From assembly GCA_025450095.1 (NCBI GenBank), contig JANWID010000230.1:1-7784 (forward strand): a stretch of DNA of 7,784 nt. Direction: 5' to 3'. The position numbers were made by a program, and so were the translations under genes. Origin of the DNA: Bacteroidia bacterium (GTDB taxonomy: Bacteria; Bacteroidota; Bacteroidia; AKYH767-A; OLB10). Under the pieces are notes generated by a model. The model was not told the DNA's origin. It worked only from the letters and a program-made list of their open reading frames with translations, and made no database searches. This document shows, piece after piece, positions 5,588 to 7,784 of the stretch (position 1 is its first letter; every line of letters starts with the position of its first letter).

Positions 5588-5590
5588 CAA

Positions 5591-6622
5591 TCAGGTATTT
5601 TCAAAAAGTGAACCTGACGGGCCCTGGCGCTTTTTTCCCAGATGCGTATAGGCTTTATCCGTTATCTCCCTGCCACGAGGTGTACGGTGCAGGTATCCTT
5701 CCATAATAAGGAACGGTTCATATACTTCTTCTATAGTTCCCGGCTCTTCTCCAACTGCCGTGGCAATAGTATTAATACCTACAGGCCCTCCTTTGAATTT
5801 ATCAATGATGACTGTGAGTATTTTATTATCCATCTCATCCAGGCCGTGTGCATCGACATTAAGCGCATTGAGTGAATAATCCACAATGGCAACATCAATA
5901 CTTCCCGTTCCCTTGATTTGTGCAAAATCACGGACTCTTCGCAACAATGCGTTTGCGATACGCGGTGTTCCCCGGCTGCGTCGCGCAATTTCAAAAGCCG
6001 CTACTTCATCAATGGGAACTTTAAGGATATCTGCTGAGCGGAGCACAATCAGTTGTAAAAGTTTTGCATCATAATATTCCAATCGCGAGGTGATTCCAAA
6101 CCGTGCGCGTAACGGTGCTGTTAACAAACCCGAACGGGTAGTGGCTCCGATCAATGTAAACGGATTCAGTTTAATTTGTACTGATCGTGCATTCGGACCT
6201 GCATCAATCATGATATCAATGCGAAAATCCTCCATTGCGGAATAGAGGTACTCTTCCACAACCGGGCTTAACCGGTGAATTTCATCAATAAACAAAACAT
6301 CATTTGGTTCGAGGTTGGTAAGAAGCCCCGCCAGGTCACCGGGTTTGTCGATTACCGGTCCCGAAGTAACGCGAATGTTAACCCCCAGCTCGTTTGCAAT
6401 AATATTGGCCAGTGTGGTTTTTCCCAGTCCGGGAGGACCATGCAGTAACACATGATCGAGTGATTCGGATCGAAGCTGTGCTGCCTTGACAAACACCTTC
6501 AGGTTTTCCACAACCTTTAACTGTCCGGTAAAGTCTCCGAATTCGAGAGGACGAAGAACCTTCTCGAGCTCTTTGTCGATATTCTGCAGCGATGATTCGC
6601 CGGGGTTGAGATTTGGGTTCAA
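5591..6622 (-). CDS. ruvB: Holliday junction branch migration helicase subunit RuvB
   Basis: A 343-residue AAA+ ATPase that drives branch migration with RuvA during recombination repair. In order: Walker [10 protein letters not shown] (62-70), Walker [11 protein letters not shown] (109-118), sensor 1 in LIGATTRSG (157-165), the arginine finger in LRARFG (Arg174), sensor 2 RGTPRIA (217-223), and a C-terminal winged helix that binds DNA and ends [10 protein letters not shown] (312-321). All key residues are present and the length is normal. The start is a TTG at 6622; no ATG lies upstream in frame, and the peptide MNPNLNPG resembles other Bacteroidota RuvB N-termini. No Shine-Dalgarno sequence is seen. 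A -7-like box TAATTTTG at 6649-6642 suggests its own promoter behind the WD40 gene. ruvA and ruvC are not next to it in this window, which is common in this phylum. Confidence 0.96.
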   Translation of the reverse strand: MNPNLNPGESSLQNIDKELEKVLRPLEFGDFTGQLKVVENLKVFVKAAQLRSESLDHVLLHGPPGLGKTTLANIIANELGVNIRVTSGPVIDKPGDLAGLLTNLEPNDVLFIDEIHRLSPVVEEYLYSAMEDFRIDIMIDAGPNARSVQIKLNPFTLIGATTRSGLLTAPLRARFGITSRLEYYDAKLLQLIVLRSADILKVPIDEVAAFEIARRSRGTPRIANALLRRVRDFAQIKGTGSIDVAIVDYSLNALNVDAHGLDEMDNKILTVIIDKFKGGPVGINTIATAVGEEPGTIEEVYEPFLIMEGYLHRTPRGREITDKAYTHLGKKRQGPSGSLFENT

Positions 6623-6641
6623 GTTGATTACGTTACAGCTT

Positions 6642-6649
6642 CAAAATTA
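6642..6649 (-). promoter_or_regulatory. Candidate -7 element for ruvB
   Basis: TAATTTTG on the minus strand matches the Bacteroidota -7 consensus TAnnTTTG in every fixed position. Start of transcription would be near 6635, giving a very short leader before the TTG at 6622. No TTG or TTTG lies 19-21 bp upstream, where the 6658-6724 inverted repeat sits instead, so the promoter call is weak. Confidence 0.35.
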
Positions 6650-6657
6650 AGTATAAT

Positions 6658-6724
6658 GTCGGGACATCCCATGGGATGTTCTTGCAATATGTTTCCCTAA
6701 GTAATAGCCAGGGCATGTCCCGGC
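6658..6724. repeat. Inverted-repeat unit between the WD40 gene and ruvB
   Basis: The outer arms are GTCGGGACATCCC (6658-6670) and, reverse-complemented from 6724-6711, GCCGGGACATGCCC. They match except for one substitution and one extra base. The left arm also takes part in a perfect 16-bp palindrome, ACATCCCATGGGATGT (6664-6679). The whole 67-bp unit fills most of the 114-bp gap between the two genes. No T-run follows either arm, so it is not a standard terminator. The shape, arms plus nested palindrome, resembles small interspersed repeats of the REP or MITE kind. Confidence 0.55.
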
Positions 6725-6736
6725 TTTACGTTGCTT

Positions 6737-7666
6737 TTATGTATCACTCTCTACCTCCCATACCATAATCGACCGATCATCTCCGGCGGAGATTAATTGT
6801 CCTGTTTCCGGGTGCCAGATAATTTTGTTCACCGAGTTAACGTGACCTTCGTTTTTTTCTTTGTCGATCCTCAATAATACTTCAAGTGTATCCGGGTTCC
6901 ACAGCTTGATTGTTTTATCACGGCTGCAGGTAGCGAACAGCGAGCCATCATTATTGAAGGCGATGCCGTATATTGAATAATTGTGCGCGGGAACAGAATG
7001 CAGCAGTGAAAAATCGTTAGTAACATCAAATATATTCAGATGTGCATCGCGGGCTCCGGAAAACAATTGTTTCCCATCAGGGCTAAAGGCAAGCGCATAA
7101 ACCGAAAAATCAATTTCGTGTGCCTGCCACCGTTTTATTTCTGTAAGATCCGGTAATGAAATAATCGTTATGGTTCCATCAGATCCACCAACTGCCAGGA
7201 TTGTTTCATCAGGACTCACAGCAGCAGTGCGTAGCCTGATTTTCCCCAGGTTGAGCATTTTTACCGGAGTGAGTGGCAAGGCTTCCATAACACCGAGGCC
7301 ACCATCTCCCGAAAGGGAAAATAATAGATCATGTTTCACGGAACCGCATATATGAAATATAGGCTGCGTATGATACTGCAGTAACCTGGTTTCCGTTTTA
7401 AGTGAAAGGTTGATAACATGGATAGCTCCTGCGGCCTGACCAATAAGCAAACGGTCGTTTGAAGTATCGGGATAAAGCGAATAAACAATTTCAGGAATGC
7501 GGGCTATCAAAATTCCTTCCTGTGATACTGCGGGATCCCATTCTGCTACCACCCTGTCGCCACTGCCCGAATAAAACGAAACAGATCCCGCAGGTGCCAG
7601 CGTATAAACCGAACCGGTATGACCGGTTAATGTTGCGGTTTTGCGAACTGTCAGCGTAGAATTCAT
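6737..7666 (-). CDS. WD40 repeat beta-propeller protein
   Basis: A 309-residue protein without signal peptide or membrane segment, so probably cytoplasmic. Seven WD40-like blades can be traced at about 10-45, 52-88, 95-130, 136-172, 177-215, 221-258 and 263-305. The best have the GH dipeptide (TGHTG at 14-18, EGHVN at 273-277), SPDG-type turns (FSPDG at 194-198) and closing W-x motifs (AEWDP, KLWNP, MVWEV). Blades 2-4 are divergent. Seven blades make one closed propeller, so the protein is a scaffold for protein contacts with no enzyme domain attached; its partner is unknown. I choose the ATG at 7666, because the extra 26 residues from an earlier ATG at 7744 do not resemble the fold and the first blade begins soon after MNSTLTVRK. 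It is followed by ruvB in the same direction after 114 bp. A functional link to repair is not shown. Confidence 0.87.
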   Translation of the reverse strand: MNSTLTVRKTATLTGHTGSVYTLAPAGSVSFYSGSGDRVVAEWDPAVSQEGILIARIPEIVYSLYPDTSNDRLLIGQAAGAIHVINLSLKTETRLLQYHTQPIFHICGSVKHDLLFSLSGDGGLGVMEALPLTPVKMLNLGKIRLRTAAVSPDETILAVGGSDGTITIISLPDLTEIKRWQAHEIDFSVYALAFSPDGKQLFSGARDAHLNIFDVTNDFSLLHSVPAHNYSIYGIAFNNDGSLFATCSRDKTIKLWNPDTLEVLLRIDKEKNEGHVNSVNKIIWHPETGQLISAGDDRSIMVWEVESDT

Positions 7667-7784
7667 GACTGTAAAAATACCGTTTGTTGTCAGGAATATG
7701 ACGGATGGGCAGAAAATACTGACATTTGGAAGCCGGTTCCCCATTGGAATCGTATTGGTGAGTTAGTGAAGCCTGATTTTCAGA

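Noticed and set aside
5588..5590. TTG start for ogt, one codon before the ATG
   Set aside because: It adds a single residue and an ATG follows at once; the ATG is preferred.
5642..6074. Plus-strand frames inside ruvB, and similar ones inside the regulator, methyltransferase and WD40 genes
   Set aside because: They are antisense shadows of well-supported genes with no recognisable motifs.
7667..7744. Upstream ATG at 7744 extending the WD40 protein by 26 residues
   Set aside because: The extension has no propeller character, and the ATG at 7666 starts just before the first blade.
7745..7784. Possible gene fragment at the right edge
   Set aside because: About 40 bases upstream of the WD40 gene show no start, stop pattern or motif that supports a call on either strand.

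Overview
The window looks like chromosomal DNA of a Bacteroidota bacterium. The evidence is a RuvB with the Bacteroidota-type sequence, a start-proximal sequence that is A/T-rich instead of Shine-Dalgarno-like at most genes, a promoter of the Bacteroidota form (TTG, 20 bp, TATATTTG), and secreted proteins of the kind common in that phylum. Nothing narrows it below phylum with confidence. Every gene with a recognisable product lies on the minus strand.

Right half (about 3040-7784, moderate GC): a WD40 beta-propeller protein (7666-6737), then a tightly packed block ruvB (6622-5591), ogt (5587-5072) and a Crp/Fnr-family regulator (5065-4421), with gaps of only 3 and 6 bp. The block joins Holliday-junction branch migration, direct reversal of O6-alkylguanine, and a transcription regulator. 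After a 142-bp gap come a small DUF4242/nickel-binding-like gene (4278-4008), broken by a net one-base frameshift, and a class I SAM methyltransferase (3961-3116). Two near-identical palindromes (GTAACA-N1/2-TGTTAC) sit at the end of the regulator gene, upstream of this pair, and are the obvious candidate binding sites for the regulator. A hairpin followed by five T residues (3071-3037) ends the unit.

Left half (1-3040, clearly AT-rich): about 1.07 kb without a convincing gene, holding a roughly 118-bp imperfect tandem duplication, several dyads, one weak 38-codon ORF, and a good promoter that points left. It reads through a ~250-nt leader into two secreted-protein genes: a 146-aa protein (2043-1603) and a 487-codon beta-strand-rich repeat protein (1563-100). 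The second is cut off at its 3' end by what looks like an IS3-family element. The element's terminal TG lies at 107-106, its ends resemble IS3-family termini, and its first transposase ORF starts at 40 and leaves the window.

The strongest observations are the IS junction that supplies the secreted protein's last two codons and stop, the single-base frameshift in the DUF4242 gene, and the paired operator-like palindromes together with an unusual recognition helix in the adjacent regulator. No RNA gene, CRISPR array or complete novel defence-like system was found.
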